DNA from: a virus
Length of the DNA: 42,806 nt
Strand: one strand, 5' to 3'
IMG/VR virus record: IMGVR_UViG_3300028831_000036
Span: 1-42,806 of that record
Positions 1-6,539 of this stretch are shown piece by piece. The notes under the pieces were generated by a model. That model did no database searches, was not told where the DNA came from, and saw nothing but the letters and a program-made list of their open reading frames with translations. Within the stretch, counting starts at the first letter, position 1, and every line of letters starts with the position of its first letter. The translations under genes were made by a program, and so were the position numbers.

Positions 1-16
1 TGTGCTCTTCCGATCT
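1..16. other. Illumina adapter remnant
   Basis: The first 16 bases, TGTGCTCTTCCGATCT, are the 3' end of the standard Illumina read-2 adapter, not genomic DNA. With the read-1 adapter at the other end, this shows untrimmed reads at both contig ends. The adapter creates a false stop codon for the first minus-strand gene. Confidence 0.97.
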
Positions 17-185
17 ACGGGTCAATCGTGGCGTTGGGGTAGATTTGCTGCACACGACCAGCCAGTGCGTTGCGGTACACCGCAAGATCACGGGCTGGTG
101 CCATCTTGGCGTCGTTCATGGCTCGCACGATGTCGGTGGCGTCCTCGCCCTCGACCTCGGAGCCGTCCATCAGTAGGTACTTCAT
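17..185 (-). CDS. small hypothetical protein, 3' end missing
   Basis: Fifty-six residues are readable, beginning MKYLLMDGSEVEGEDATD. The apparent TAG stop is a hybrid of one genomic base and two adapter bases, so the gene really continues off the contig. The ATG has the extended ribosome binding site ACTACCGGGAGG and a promoter just upstream. Product not recognised. The N-terminus resembles small actinophage proteins I have seen without a known function. It is probably a soluble cytoplasmic accessory protein, but that is inference. Confidence 0.8.
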
Positions 186-215
186 GTCAGCGTCCTCCCG
201 GTAGTTGGTCCCACC

Positions 216-244
216 ATTGTTGCCAACTTATCAACAGATGTCAA
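216..244 (-). promoter_or_regulatory. promoter of the first minus-strand gene
   Basis: On the minus strand TTGACA (244-239), a 17-base spacer and AACAAT (221-216) lie before the extended ribosome binding site. The -35 region TTGACATCTGTTGA is also found at the promoter near 7638. Unlike most promoters of this class in the window, no palindromic site is visible upstream of its -35 box. Confidence 0.65.
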
Positions 245-552
245 AGTGGCAGATTGGGGAGGATCGGCATGTTGTAGCCCATGCTAGCCATCATCTTGCG
301 GGCTTCAGTCTGGCCTAACTGTACCGCGAGCAACTTGTACGCTTCGATCGGTTCCATGCGGTTGACCAGAGTGCAAAGGCAACCAGTAACGGCGATCTTG
401 CACGATGAGCAGTGCAACATGACCGGACGCTTGCACACAGGGCAGCGTTCCTTGGTCAGCGCCCGAGGACCATTGCACTCGCGGTCAGCATCGGCTACAT
501 CGTCGGCCCACTCAAAGCCGCCGCTGCGGATTGCTTCGTGTACCTGTCCCAT
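241..552 (-). CDS. zinc-binding small protein
   Basis: A 103-residue protein. Cysteines are arranged as CPVC, eight residues, CSSC, then a CLC further on (about residues 38-60), which suggests a small zinc ribbon. The start has no Shine-Dalgarno; instead TAAGAT lies six bases before the ATG, so it is probably translated from a leaderless mRNA. A strong hairpin terminator lies just upstream, which isolates it from the previous gene. Function unknown; nucleic-acid binding is possible. Confidence 0.75.
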   Translation of the reverse strand: MGQVHEAIRSGGFEWADDVADADRECNGPRALTKERCPVCKRPVMLHCSSCKIAVTGCLCTLVNRMEPIEAYKLLAVQLGQTEARKMMASMGYNMPILPNLPL

Positions 553-571
553 CGTCCTATCTTACGACACG

Positions 572-603
572 GCGATGCCCCGCCGGATTTGACGGGGCAT
601 CGC
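572..603 (-). terminator. hairpin terminator
   Basis: An 11-bp perfect stem, GCGATGCCCCG paired with CGGGGCATCGC, closes a 10-base loop. It lies after the run of small basic genes and before the leaderless start at 552. There is no clear U-tract. Confidence 0.7.
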
Positions 604-631
604 AGGTGCTTCAGCAAACAGTTGGTACGAA

Positions 632-694
632 CTAGGAGCCGGTGTAGCCTTCCGCACACCGTGTTGCGTCAAGTGGCATTGCCCACGCGGCCAT
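632..694 (-). CDS. possible 20-residue peptide
   Basis: A very short reading frame, MAAWAMPLDATRCAEGYTGS. An almost perfect Shine-Dalgarno, AGGAGGT, is positioned six to seven bases before the ATG. It sits between the 39-residue basic gene and the terminator, so it would be the last gene of that transcript. The strong ribosome site is the main reason to list it. It could instead be a remnant of a longer gene. Confidence 0.35.
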   Translation of the reverse strand: MAAWAMPLDATRCAEGYTGS

Positions 695-732
695 CGTCCC
701 ACCTCCTGCACTTGGCGTCTTGGCAGACAAAG

Positions 733-852
733 TCACATCATACGACTGTTGCCTGCCTGCCGCAACTTTCGCGCTGGGTTAGCCTTCTTGCCCTTGCGCA
801 CAGATGTCTTGCGCCGACCCTTGCGCCGCTTAGGATTCGCACTGCGGCCCAC
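733..852 (-). CDS. 39-residue basic protein
   Basis: A GTG-started gene with the Shine-Dalgarno GGGGGAGG. It encodes 39 residues, very rich in Lys and Arg (starts VGRSANPKRRKGRRKTS). Its start overlaps the TAG stop of the upstream gene by one base (TAGTG), which suggests translational coupling. A nucleic-acid-binding or charge-neutralising role is likely from composition only. It is too short for most gene finders. Confidence 0.65.
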   Translation of the reverse strand: MGRSANPKRRKGRRKTSVRKGKKANPARKLRQAGNSRMM

Positions 853-1082
853 TATCGCCTCCCCCGCCTAGTGCGAGTGCGGGCAGCCTTCTTACCAGCC
901 GCCACACGCTTGGGTGATTTACGTCCAGTTGCACGCTTCTTGGCAGGTAAAGCCGCATATGCTTTCTTGCCACGCTTGGTTCCGCGAGCAGTCGTGCCAG
1001 TGGTCTGATGTGCCCACTTCTTAGCCCACGGCTGGCCGGTAGCAAATGCGAACTTCCACTGCCGCTTGGATTGGAATGGCAT
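852..1082 (-). CDS. small basic protein, MPFQSK-type
   Basis: A 76-residue basic protein that starts MPFQSKRQWKFAFATG. Similar short openings (MPFxSxxQxxxxxA) recur in small phage proteins of unknown function. I chose the ATG at 1082 because TACAAT lies exactly six bases upstream, matching the leaderless pattern seen across this genome; an in-frame ATG at 1118 has no ribosome site. The C-terminal half is Lys/Arg/Ala-rich and probably disordered, as in histone-like tails. Confidence 0.65.
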   Translation of the reverse strand: MPFQSKRQWKFAFATGQPWAKKWAHQTTGTTARGTKRGKKAYAALPAKKRATGRKSPKRVAAGKKAARTRTRRGRR

Positions 1083-1132
1083 GCATCCATTGTACCCTGC
1101 GGGCTGGGGAATAAACATGTGACAAACGGAAA

Positions 1133-1456
1133 CTAGTGGAGTGCAAACCGATCCACCTTTGCTAACACATAGGGTAACTTATCGTACACCTGTTTGTTGG
1201 TAAATCTGATCACCCTGACTCCACTTTGAATCAGGTCGCACGTCCTTGGCTCATCCTTCTCAAAGGTGTGACCGTTGCCATCCACTTCTATGACTAGGCG
1301 TGCCGAAGCAACATAAAAGTCAACGATGTATTTGTGCAGCATCGGGTGTTGTCTGCGAACCTTGTATCCTCTACGCCTTGCGCGGAACTCTTGCCAGAGT
1401 ATGTGCTCGGCTGGGGTAGGGTGTTTTCGCATTCTGATGGCTTTGAGGTTTACCAT
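1133..1456 (-). CDS. DUF559 / Vsr-like endonuclease
   Basis: 107 residues that fit the whole DUF559 family (PD-(D/E)XK nuclease fold, related to Vsr). They run from RMRKHPTPAEHILWQEFRAR through RRQHP and YIVDFYVASARLVIEVDG to the C-terminal VIRFTNKQVYDKL. The Asp of VDFY and the Glu and Asp of EVDG are the expected metal ligands. Such genes are often free-standing nicking or homing-type nucleases. TATCAT lies six bases before the ATG, so the gene is probably leaderless. It diverges from the plus-strand genes to its right. Confidence 0.85.
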   Translation of the reverse strand: MVNLKAIRMRKHPTPAEHILWQEFRARRRGYKVRRQHPMLHKYIVDFYVASARLVIEVDGNGHTFEKDEPRTCDLIQSGVRVIRFTNKQVYDKLPYVLAKVDRFALH

Positions 1457-1546
1457 GTATACATGATACGCCTTTCGCGAGCGCGAGCGCGCATAGCTAC
1501 CTTTAACCGCTACCTAAGGTCGGCGAACAAAGCGTGCTAGAAGGAT

Positions 1547-1579
1547 TAGGAGCCTAACGTTTGAAACGTTCAACTCCTA
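1547..1579. repeat. two-part perfect hairpin in divergent spacer
   Basis: TAGGAG, three bases, AACGTT, TGA, AACGTT, three bases, CTCCTA. Outer and inner stems are each six perfect pairs with a symmetric 3-by-3 internal loop. It lies in the 187-bp gap between the DUF559 gene and the plus-strand genes. It may be an operator or a structured leader. Two weak copies of the CCCTAGGGT-type site (near 1586 and 1629) lie just downstream. Confidence 0.6.
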
Positions 1580-1643
1580 CATCTTCACCCTAGAGTTAGC
1601 GTATAAGGCTTCAATCGACCTAAGCAACCTTAGGGAGTCTACG

Positions 1644-1859
1644 TTGGCACAGATAGTCACTGCACACGTCCAAGAGATGATCACTGAGGCTGCCATGCTA
1701 GCAGTCTTGCTGGATGAAACACCAACGAACGATCCGGTGGAATACCAAGGCCACGATGTTCCACCAGCCATGCTGCTATCTCTGGCCATTAACCGATTGC
1801 GACACGCCGCTGAGGAGTTGGAGGCATCGCGGCTTACTTGCTTCGGTCTGCCAGCCTAG
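1644..1859 (+). CDS. hypothetical alpha-helical protein
   Basis: 71 residues from a TTG start preceded by TAGGGAG at good spacing. The sequence (MAQIVTAHVQEMITEAAM...) looks wholly helical and acidic. It is the first gene of the plus-strand run that leads to the HNH and small terminase genes. Product not recognised. Confidence 0.65.
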   Translation: MAQIVTAHVQEMITEAAMLAVLLDETPTNDPVEYQGHDVPPAMLLSLAINRLRHAAEELEASRLTCFGLPA

Positions 1860-1872
1860 GCACAATGCCGGT

Positions 1873-2025
1873 GTGCCAGAGCCGAAGCCACCGCACCGCT
1901 TTCGACGCGGACGCAAGTGTGAAGTATGCGGTGCACTGCTGTCGGTCTACAACCCTGGCAAGCGTTGCAACAGTCATGACGATCCCAGGGACGATAGGCT
2001 AGTAAGCCAGCATCGGAAGAAGTGA
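1873..2025 (+). CDS. small zinc-finger-like protein
   Basis: A 50-residue protein from GTG. The core CEVCGALLSVYNPGKRCNSH has the CxxC...CxxH arrangement of a single zinc knuckle. The YNPG element recurs in small actinophage zinc proteins I recall without known function. The ribosome site is weak, so the exact start is uncertain. It lies just after the previous stop codon. Confidence 0.6.
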   Translation: MPEPKPPHRFRRGRKCEVCGALLSVYNPGKRCNSHDDPRDDRLVSQHRKK

Positions 2026-2037
2026 GACCCTAGGGTG

Positions 2038-2157
2038 ATGGATGACAAACCTCCCGCTAAGCATCCGCTGCTATGGCTGATTGGATGGCTTGCGTTCTGC
2101 CTCGGAGTGGCACTGCTGGTTGCATACTTCTTCGTGGCGGCTAACGTCTTAGGATGA
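2038..2157 (+). CDS. 39-residue single-span membrane protein
   Basis: A short frame MDDKPPAKHPLLWLIGWLAF... with one strongly hydrophobic stretch (residues 10-36). It is predicted to be a small inner-membrane protein with its N-terminus inside. It starts immediately after the palindrome ACCCTAGGGT, whose AGGG may double as ribosome site. Its TGA overlaps an ATG just before the HNH gene. Function unknown; a small membrane modulator is possible. Confidence 0.55.
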   Translation: MDDKPPAKHPLLWLIGWLAFCLGVALLVAYFFVAANVLG

Positions 2158-2204
2158 TGCGCGTAGGATTGCTGCGTGGATGATGCGCCGACCAGGGCAA
2201 ACCG

Positions 2205-2819
2205 ATGCGTGGAGATAGTGCAGTCAGGCATTCCGGCTCCGGCAACGTACCGCTGCTGGTTTCCCCGCCCGTGCCCGCATCACGAGCCGCCCGCCGTAAC
2301 CGCCCAGATTGTCCCTGGCGTGAGTTTGCCGCCGACAAGCACGTCTGCGACTATTGTGGCGGGAGGCTACCTAAGTACCATCGCAACTGGTGTGACCTCG
2401 AATGTGCTCTCTCCTATGCTTACAACCATCAGTGGGTCTTAGCCAAGCAGTGTGTATGGCAACGTGAGAGCGGAGCGTGCTGCCATTGTGGCCAGTTCGT
2501 CTTGCGCGGTGTGTCTGACTTTTGGCACCCAGAGTGGCCGCAGTTTGAGCGCGATCCAGGTGTGTGGGGACGCGGAGATGCCATCAAGGCGTTCTACGAC
2601 GCACATAGCATGGCTCTAGGCGAAGTTGACCACATAGTGCCGTGTGGCGGCAACTATAACAGCGGGTGCCACAACCACACCGACAATCTGCGATTGCTGT
2701 GCAGAGGGTGCCACCGCAGTCGTGATCAGTGGTCACTAGATTCTATCGTAATGCCGCTGGTGATTCCTGGACATCCTGCCGCAGCATGGTCGTATCGGTT
2801 GCCGCAATCCAGTCTCTAA
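2205..2819 (+). CDS. HNH endonuclease with zinc ribbons
   Basis: 204 residues. The C-terminal part holds the HNH signature: GEVDHIVPCGGN, then DNLRLLCRGCHRSRD, where DH, N and H form the metal-binding catalytic centre and the CxxC/CH pair braces the fold. Two further Cys pairs upstream (CDYCGG, CDLEC, and CCHCGQ near residue 97) form one or two zinc ribbons. HNH proteins next to terminase genes assist DNA packaging in many cos-type phages, and this one lies 80 bases before a probable small terminase. Alternatively it is a homing endonuclease. Confidence 0.85.
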   Translation: MRGDSAVRHSGSGNVPLLVSPPVPASRAARRNRPDCPWREFAADKHVCDYCGGRLPKYHRNWCDLECALSYAYNHQWVLAKQCVWQRESGACCHCGQFVLRGVSDFWHPEWPQFERDPGVWGRGDAIKAFYDAHSMALGEVDHIVPCGGNYNSGCHNHTDNLRLLCRGCHRSRDQWSLDSIVMPLVIPGHPAAAWSYRLPQSSL

Positions 2820-2899
2820 ATCACCCTAGAGGGTAGGTGTGCAAGTACGAAGTTAAGGTTTATTTGCGAATCGTGACGGGGGTGGTGCAGTCTTGAGGT

Positions 2900-3451
2900 A
2901 TGCCTTCGCGTACACCGAACCCCAACCGTATTCGTGGCATCCGCCAACGTAAGGAGCAGGCAGGCATCTACTTCCGGCGTGGTTGGACGAACGCTGAGGT
3001 AGCGCGCTCGCTTGGTGTTACACCCGAGACGGTCAAGCGGTACAAGGACGAGTACGACGAGCAGATCAGAAACGAGGCAGCAACCAATCCTGGCCTGATG
3101 CGAGATGTCATCAAGAACGCCGTTGAGGCGCTGCGTGCCATTGATGACCTGCGGGCGGAGGCTTGGAATTCTGCGATGGCAGAGGGTGTGTTGCCAGCAG
3201 TCAAGGCTACGTTCCTCGGCATCGCGCTCAAGGCTGAGCGCCAGCGCGCCGACATCCTAGGTTTGCTTGGCGTTAAGTCGGATACAACGGCTCTATACGC
3301 CCGCATCAAGTCCCAACAGGAGCGGCTGATCGACTTCATGTCGAACCATCTGTGTGAGGACGACCGCAGGATGTTGGAGTCGTTCTTGGTCGAGTCCTTC
3401 GCATCGGACCTGGAAGACATCACCGATCTTGCGGGGCTTGCATCAACCTAG
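2900..3451 (+). CDS. terS: terminase small subunit (probable)
   Basis: 183 residues. An N-terminal helix-turn-helix (WTNAEVARSLGVTPETVKRY, about residues 30-49) is followed by long acidic helices. One segment, KAERQRADILGLLGVKS, resembles the conserved C-terminal part of many small terminases. Small terminases recognise packaging sites on phage DNA and regulate the large subunit. The HNH gene directly upstream supports this. The large subunit lies 21 kb away, which is unusual. It could instead be another HTH regulator. Confidence 0.65.
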   Translation: MPSRTPNPNRIRGIRQRKEQAGIYFRRGWTNAEVARSLGVTPETVKRYKDEYDEQIRNEAATNPGLMRDVIKNAVEALRAIDDLRAEAWNSAMAEGVLPAVKATFLGIALKAERQRADILGLLGVKSDTTALYARIKSQQERLIDFMSNHLCEDDRRMLESFLVESFASDLEDITDLAGLAST

Positions 3452-3460
3452 GAGGCCGCA

Positions 3461-3592
3461 ATTCGCCTCGACTGGAAGTTCGTCCTTTGTATCGGTCTAT
3501 TCGTCGCTACCATCCTGTTGCTGTGGTTCGGCCATAGCGCACAGGCGCTCGTGACGGCGGTCCTGTTCGCAGGCTCAGCGATTCTCGCTTGA
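3461..3592 (+). CDS. two-span membrane peptide, ATT start or read-through
   Basis: A 43-residue frame (IRLDWKFVLCIGLFVATILL...) with two hydrophobic segments, like a tiny holin-type or accessory membrane protein. It has no ATG, GTG or TTG start. An ATT sits five bases after the strong ribosome site GGAGG, which overlaps the stop of the small terminase gene (TAGGAGG). It is in the same frame as that gene, so amber read-through would add a membrane tail to the terminase. Either reading is inference. Confidence 0.45.
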   Translation: MRLDWKFVLCIGLFVATILLLWFGHSAQALVTAVLFAGSAILA

Positions 3593-3647
3593 CTTCTTTG
3601 CAGCCATGCGTCAACCTAATGTTATGACGACTCGGGAGGTGAGCAAT

Positions 3648-3758
3648 ATGGACAAGCAGCGCGTACTCAAGCGCGACAAGGCAGCCAAGCAGGCGGCTAA
3701 GCAGGTACAGGCGACCATCGCGGCTCGCCTCGCTACCGTGCGTCCCAAGGCAGCCTAA
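3648..3758 (+). CDS. 36-residue basic helical peptide
   Basis: The sequence begins MDKQRVLKRDKAAKQAAKQV and is all helix-forming, with Lys, Gln and Ala dominant. CGGGAGGTGAGCAAT gives a good ribosome site for this ATG; an in-frame ATG 24 bases upstream lacks one. It is the last gene of the plus-strand run and is followed by a bidirectional terminator. Possibly nucleic-acid-binding; product not recognised. Confidence 0.6.
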   Translation: MDKQRVLKRDKAAKQAAKQVQATIAARLATVRPKAA

Positions 3759-3762
3759 GCAG

Positions 3763-3800
3763 CCCCACCCGAACGAGTGTCGCGGCCTCGGCGGGTGGGG
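3763..3800. terminator. bidirectional hairpin terminator
   Basis: A nine-pair stem, CCCCACCCG with CGGGTGGGG, lies exactly between the stop of the plus-strand gene at 3758 and the stop of the minus-strand gene at 3801. It would serve both converging transcripts. Confidence 0.8.
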
Positions 3801-4097
3801 TTATGCTTGCTCTATCCAAGTAAGGTAGTAATCACCCTCGCGTGATGGTGGCTCGTCCATGACAATCATGCCGCCCTGTGTGACGCCGTACGAGCGCCCA
3901 CACTCCGTGCAATCTCCACCTTGAACGGTGCTTGACACCACCTGTAGCAGCGGCCTGATACACCATGCGCATAGTCCAGCAGCCAGGCATTCGCGTAGAT
4001 GCTGGCCCCAGTGGCGCTCGGCGTCACGCTGCGAGTCGAATGGCTCGCTGACGTACCGTGCTGGCCCGTACTCGGGCACACGTACGTACCACTTCAT
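3801..4097 (-). CDS. hypothetical zinc-ribbon protein
   Basis: 98 residues. Two Cys pairs, CAWC (about 43-46) and CTEC (about 63-66), could form a zinc ribbon. Aromatic, acidic flanks suggest a globular protein. Its ATG overlaps the stop of the upstream gene by four bases, so it is translationally coupled. It is the last gene of the unit starting at 4744. Product not recognised. Confidence 0.7.
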   Translation of the reverse strand: MKWYVRVPEYGPARYVSEPFDSQRDAERHWGQHLRECLAAGLCAWCIRPLLQVVSSTVQGGDCTECGRSYGVTQGGMIVMDEPPSREGDYYLTWIEQA

Positions 4098-4261
4098 CGG
4101 TTCGTGAACTTACAGCGGTCCCTGTGGACGTACACCTTAATATCCCTCCCCGTGAGAACAGTGAAGTAGCCGTTGCCATCATAGGACAGAACGCGGCAGC
4201 GGCCTCTGCCCTTGATTATGGCAAACTTGGGCAGCGGCTTCGGTTCATCCGAGTCGGACAA
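4094..4261 (-). CDS. small hypothetical protein, beta-rich
   Basis: From a TTG at 4261, preceded by GGGAAAG, the protein has 55 residues. It contains a likely small beta-barrel stretch (CRVLSYDGNGYFTVLTGRD). An alternative TTG at 4291 would overlap the upstream gene by 47 bases, so I prefer the shorter form. It overlaps the next gene by four bases (ATGA). Function unknown. Confidence 0.55.
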   Translation of the reverse strand: MSDSDEPKPLPKFAIIKGRGRCRVLSYDGNGYFTVLTGRDIKVYVHRDRCKFTNR

Positions 4262-4394
4262 CGGACTTTCCCATGTGGCTCGCACATACAAACGCAGACA
4301 TGACGGCCCAGCGCTTGCCTTTGCGCTGTTCTCGGGTGATGCAGCCGCACTTGAGAGTGGTGATGCGCTTGTTGCCCTTCGTCACGCGCTTCAT
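4245..4394 (-). CDS. small basic protein
   Basis: A 49-residue basic protein beginning MKRVTKGNKRITTLKCGCIT. Its ATG overlaps the stop of the upstream membrane protein gene (ATGA), which fixes the start. It has a CGC motif and another Cys, perhaps binding a metal. Product not recognised; the tight overlaps on both sides indicate a real gene in the 4744-3801 unit. Confidence 0.6.
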   Translation of the reverse strand: MKRVTKGNKRITTLKCGCITREQRKGKRWAVMSAFVCASHMGKSVVRLG

Positions 4395-4744
4395 CCGTGG
4401 TGGCCCCTGTTGTGACCGCCCATCGTCATTGGCTCGTGCAACTCCTCATGAGCAGCCTTGTTGGCAGCCTTGCACTCTGCTACGTACTTGGCATGTAGAC
4501 CGGCTCGCTTGGCAGCATCGGAGTGCTGTAGCCATTCGCGCGGGTACATGTCCGTGACACGCGGTGGATGGCTGTGGGCAGCCTCCCAGCGGCGGTACTT
4601 GCGTCGTAACCAGCGATACGTCAAGTAGATCACTGGCACAAGCCATACCAGTTGGATGGGGTTGCCTGCTATCAGCGCACCGAACAGCATGAACATGACA
4701 AATGCGCCGATCCAACAAGCAATCCCGATGATGCCTCCGAACAT
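4391..4744 (-). CDS. membrane protein
   Basis: 117 residues. Two hydrophobic helices (about residues 2-25 and 29-44) are followed by a basic cytoplasmic patch (RWLRRKYRRWE) and a His-rich end (GGHNRGHHG). The ATG has the extended ribosome site ACTACCGGAAGG, which lies across the end of the DUF6011 gene, so it is probably co-transcribed with it. It may act in the host membrane, but the function is not recognisable. Confidence 0.75.
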   Translation of the reverse strand: MFGGIIGIACWIGAFVMFMLFGALIAGNPIQLVWLVPVIYLTYRWLRRKYRRWEAAHSHPPRVTDMYPREWLQHSDAAKRAGLHAKYVAECKAANKAAHEELHEPMTMGGHNRGHHG

Positions 4745-4762
4745 TGGTGCTCCTTCCGGTAG

Positions 4763-5884
4763 TTATTGTGCCCAGACCGAACCGCCGATGCGCGTGCCAA
4801 GCGCAGACAGGTTCGGTGCTGGGATGGGTCGTTGTGCCCGCGCTGTTGTGGGTGGCCGGTACGGCTGACCAGATGGCCCACCCATCGTGCGTAACTCGTC
4901 AACGCGTGCAGCATGGCGCTCAAGCAGCGTGCGGTTGCCGTTGCGTCGGCGGCATGCCGAGATGTGACGACCACGGCCTTGCGGTTGCATGAAGTCGTCG
5001 CGGCCACAGTAGTCACAAGCCTCAAGCCGGTACTCATTGCGTGTGTGGCGGATCAGCGCCAGCAGCCGACGGTCCAGGTTTGGGTTGTGTACGACCGGCG
5101 CAGGGATGTCTGGCTCGTCAAAGTCGCCATAGTCCTCAGGAGTTGGCCGTCGTGGGTCGGCGGTCGTGATTGACGGCTCAGTGACGACCTCAGGCTCTTC
5201 CAGGACGACACGCTCACGGCGGCAGTCAGGTCCGATGCCAAGCCGGATGCTAGTTGGGTCTGTCAACTCGCGGTTACACACCCGGCACAACGTAGATGCC
5301 TGGATGGTGTATGTTACACCCTGGTACTGATGGTTGATCTCAAACGATGTGTTGGCAAGACCGCTTTGTACTTCAGCAATCTCTACGCACTGGTCGATGG
5401 CACGCAGTAGCATTCGTGCCATGTGGATATAAGATGCACCAGCCGCTTCGTCTTCGTAGTAGGAACGCCACACACGTAGACTGCCGTCACGAGTGAGGAA
5501 TCCAAATGCTTTGAAAATCGCACCGTCTATCTGGCGCTTAATCACTCGCTTGTCTTGCAGTACGCCGTGACGCACAGTGTGAACCTTGAACGTCTCGGTA
5601 CGCCCAGCAGCATCGCTAACGGTGAAGGTGCCATTGGGTACAGATGGGCACTCGTGACCCAGTGCAGCCTCATCAGAGCCGCGCTCAGAGCGGCCCATCT
5701 CGTTCATGATGTTGCGCGTAGCAGTTGTCTGAGGTGCGGTAAGCGAACCCCACTGGATGTATGACCCGCGCATGCTGTTGATGAACCGTGAGCGTTGACA
5801 GTTGGTGTTGTTTGAGATGAACGCAATGAGGTCAGCGTTCTGCTCACGCCATGCGGCGCGCTCCTCATCAGTGATTGCTGGCAC
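4763..5884 (-). CDS. DUF6011-domain protein
   Basis: 373 residues from a GTG start with CTACCGGAGG. About residues 200-220 carry CRVCNRELTDPTSIRLGIGP followed by DC. This is the zinc-binding signature I associate with DUF6011, seen in many phage and actinobacterial proteins of unknown role. A second Cys cluster (CDYCGRDDF, then HISAC) lies in the C-terminal third and the end is Pro/Arg-rich. The N-terminal half is globular and acidic. It has its own promoter and upstream site. It may recognise nucleic acid through its zinc ribbons. Confidence 0.75.
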   Translation of the reverse strand: MPAITDEERAAWREQNADLIAFISNNTNCQRSRFINSMRGSYIQWGSLTAPQTTATRNIMNEMGRSERGSDEAALGHECPSVPNGTFTVSDAAGRTETFKVHTVRHGVLQDKRVIKRQIDGAIFKAFGFLTRDGSLRVWRSYYEDEAAGASYIHMARMLLRAIDQCVEIAEVQSGLANTSFEINHQYQGVTYTIQASTLCRVCNRELTDPTSIRLGIGPDCRRERVVLEEPEVVTEPSITTADPRRPTPEDYGDFDEPDIPAPVVHNPNLDRRLLALIRHTRNEYRLEACDYCGRDDFMQPQGRGRHISACRRRNGNRTLLERHAARVDELRTMGGPSGQPYRPPTTARAQRPIPAPNLSALGTRIGGSVWAQ

Positions 5885-5911
5885 GATTACCTCCGGTAGT
5901 TGGTTATAACC

Positions 5912-5955
5912 ATTGTTACCAACACCGCACCGAATGTCAACACTAACCCTGGGGT
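5912..5955 (-). promoter_or_regulatory. promoter with ACCCTGGGGT site
   Basis: Minus strand: TTGACA (5940-5935), 17 bases, AACAAT (5917-5912). The palindrome-like ACCCTGGGGT (5946-5955) is centred 10.5 bp upstream of the -35 box, the same distance as at four other promoters. The site lies within the last codons of the upstream gene. Confidence 0.7.
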
Positions 5956-6155
5956 GAACGCAAGTGATTGGCAGCAGCCTCGATGGACTTCTCTAGCGCC
6001 ACCCTAGCGTTCTCACAAGCCCTACGGTGATCGGCAGCCCACGTGAAGTTGTCTGCATCTCGGCGGTGTTGCTCGGCTTCGACACGAGCCACAGCGGCAT
6101 CTTGGATGGACTTGGTGAGTGCGGCGGTAGCCTTCGCAACGGCTTCTTCGCTCAT
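5943..6155 (-). CDS. coiled-coil protein
   Basis: 70 residues, nearly all helix with heptad-like Ala/Leu spacing (MSEEAVAKATAALTKSIQDA...), so probably a short coiled coil. TACAAT lies six bases before the ATG and there is no ribosome site, so it is likely leaderless. Its 3' end contains the regulatory site for the next gene. Product not recognised. Confidence 0.65.
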   Translation of the reverse strand: MSEEAVAKATAALTKSIQDAAVARVEAEQHRRDADNFTWAADHRRACENARVALEKSIEAAANHLRSPQG

Positions 6156-6473
6156 GGTTCGATTGTACGCTTACATACCAAAGCCGCCGTTGAACCCCTA
6201 CCCGCGTTGCGAACGCTGACTAGATGCTAGTCAACAGATAGATACCTTACCAGCGTTGCGGCTCTCCACCTGCCAGGTATGCATCCCCGGCAACTCGGCC
6301 AAGTATTCAGTGGAGGTACTGCTAGGGGTGCGGCGACTTTGGTATTGTGGCTCTCCCGCTAGGAACTTGCCTAGGGTATGCCAGCGGGAAGTAGGTGGCC
6401 CGTCCTGTCGGCCCTTGCAGGCTTGCAGCACAACGGCGATCTGATCACCTACCCAACGAGATTATACGACGAA
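6156..6473 (-). other. non-coding region, possible RNA gene
   Basis: No convincing gene. On the minus strand, TATAAT (6466-6461) follows the terminator of the HTH operon. Downstream are a hairpin TCCCGCT/AGCGGGA (6354-6389) with CCTAGGG in its loop, a perfect palindrome TGACTAG-ATG-CTAGTCA (6217-6233), and two near-copies of CGCAACGCNGGTARGG flanking that palindrome. A 66-residue open frame (6231-6431, GTG) has no good ribosome site. A small structured RNA or operator region is possible. Confidence 0.35.
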
Positions 6474-6538
6474 GCGGCCCGCCAGCGGGTGGTATGAGCA
6501 CCTACTGACGGGCCGCGTCTCCCGCTACCGGACGGGAG
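6474..6538 (-). terminator. double hairpin terminator
   Basis: Two hairpins follow the stop of the HTH gene at 6540. The first is CTCCCG/CGGGAG (6519-6538). The second is a longer stem GCGGCCCG/CGGGCCGC (6474-6516) extended by CAG/CTG after one mismatch. They probably end the 7566-6540 transcript. Confidence 0.7.
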
Positions 6539-6539
6539 T

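Noticed and set aside
15-17. TAG stop of the first gene
   Set aside because: It is formed by two adapter bases and one genomic base.
412-1008. Long plus-strand open frame of 198 codons
   Set aside because: It runs opposite to several minus-strand genes with ribosome sites, and its residues (many Arg, Pro, His, Leu) are typical of a shadow frame.
6231-6431. Minus-strand frame of 66 codons from GTG
   Set aside because: No usable ribosome site or leaderless spacing, and the composition looks non-coding; kept as part of a possible RNA region.
6524-6533. CTACCGGA inside the terminator at 6519-6538
   Set aside because: Resembles the extended ribosome site but no start codon follows at the right distance; it is the loop of the hairpin.
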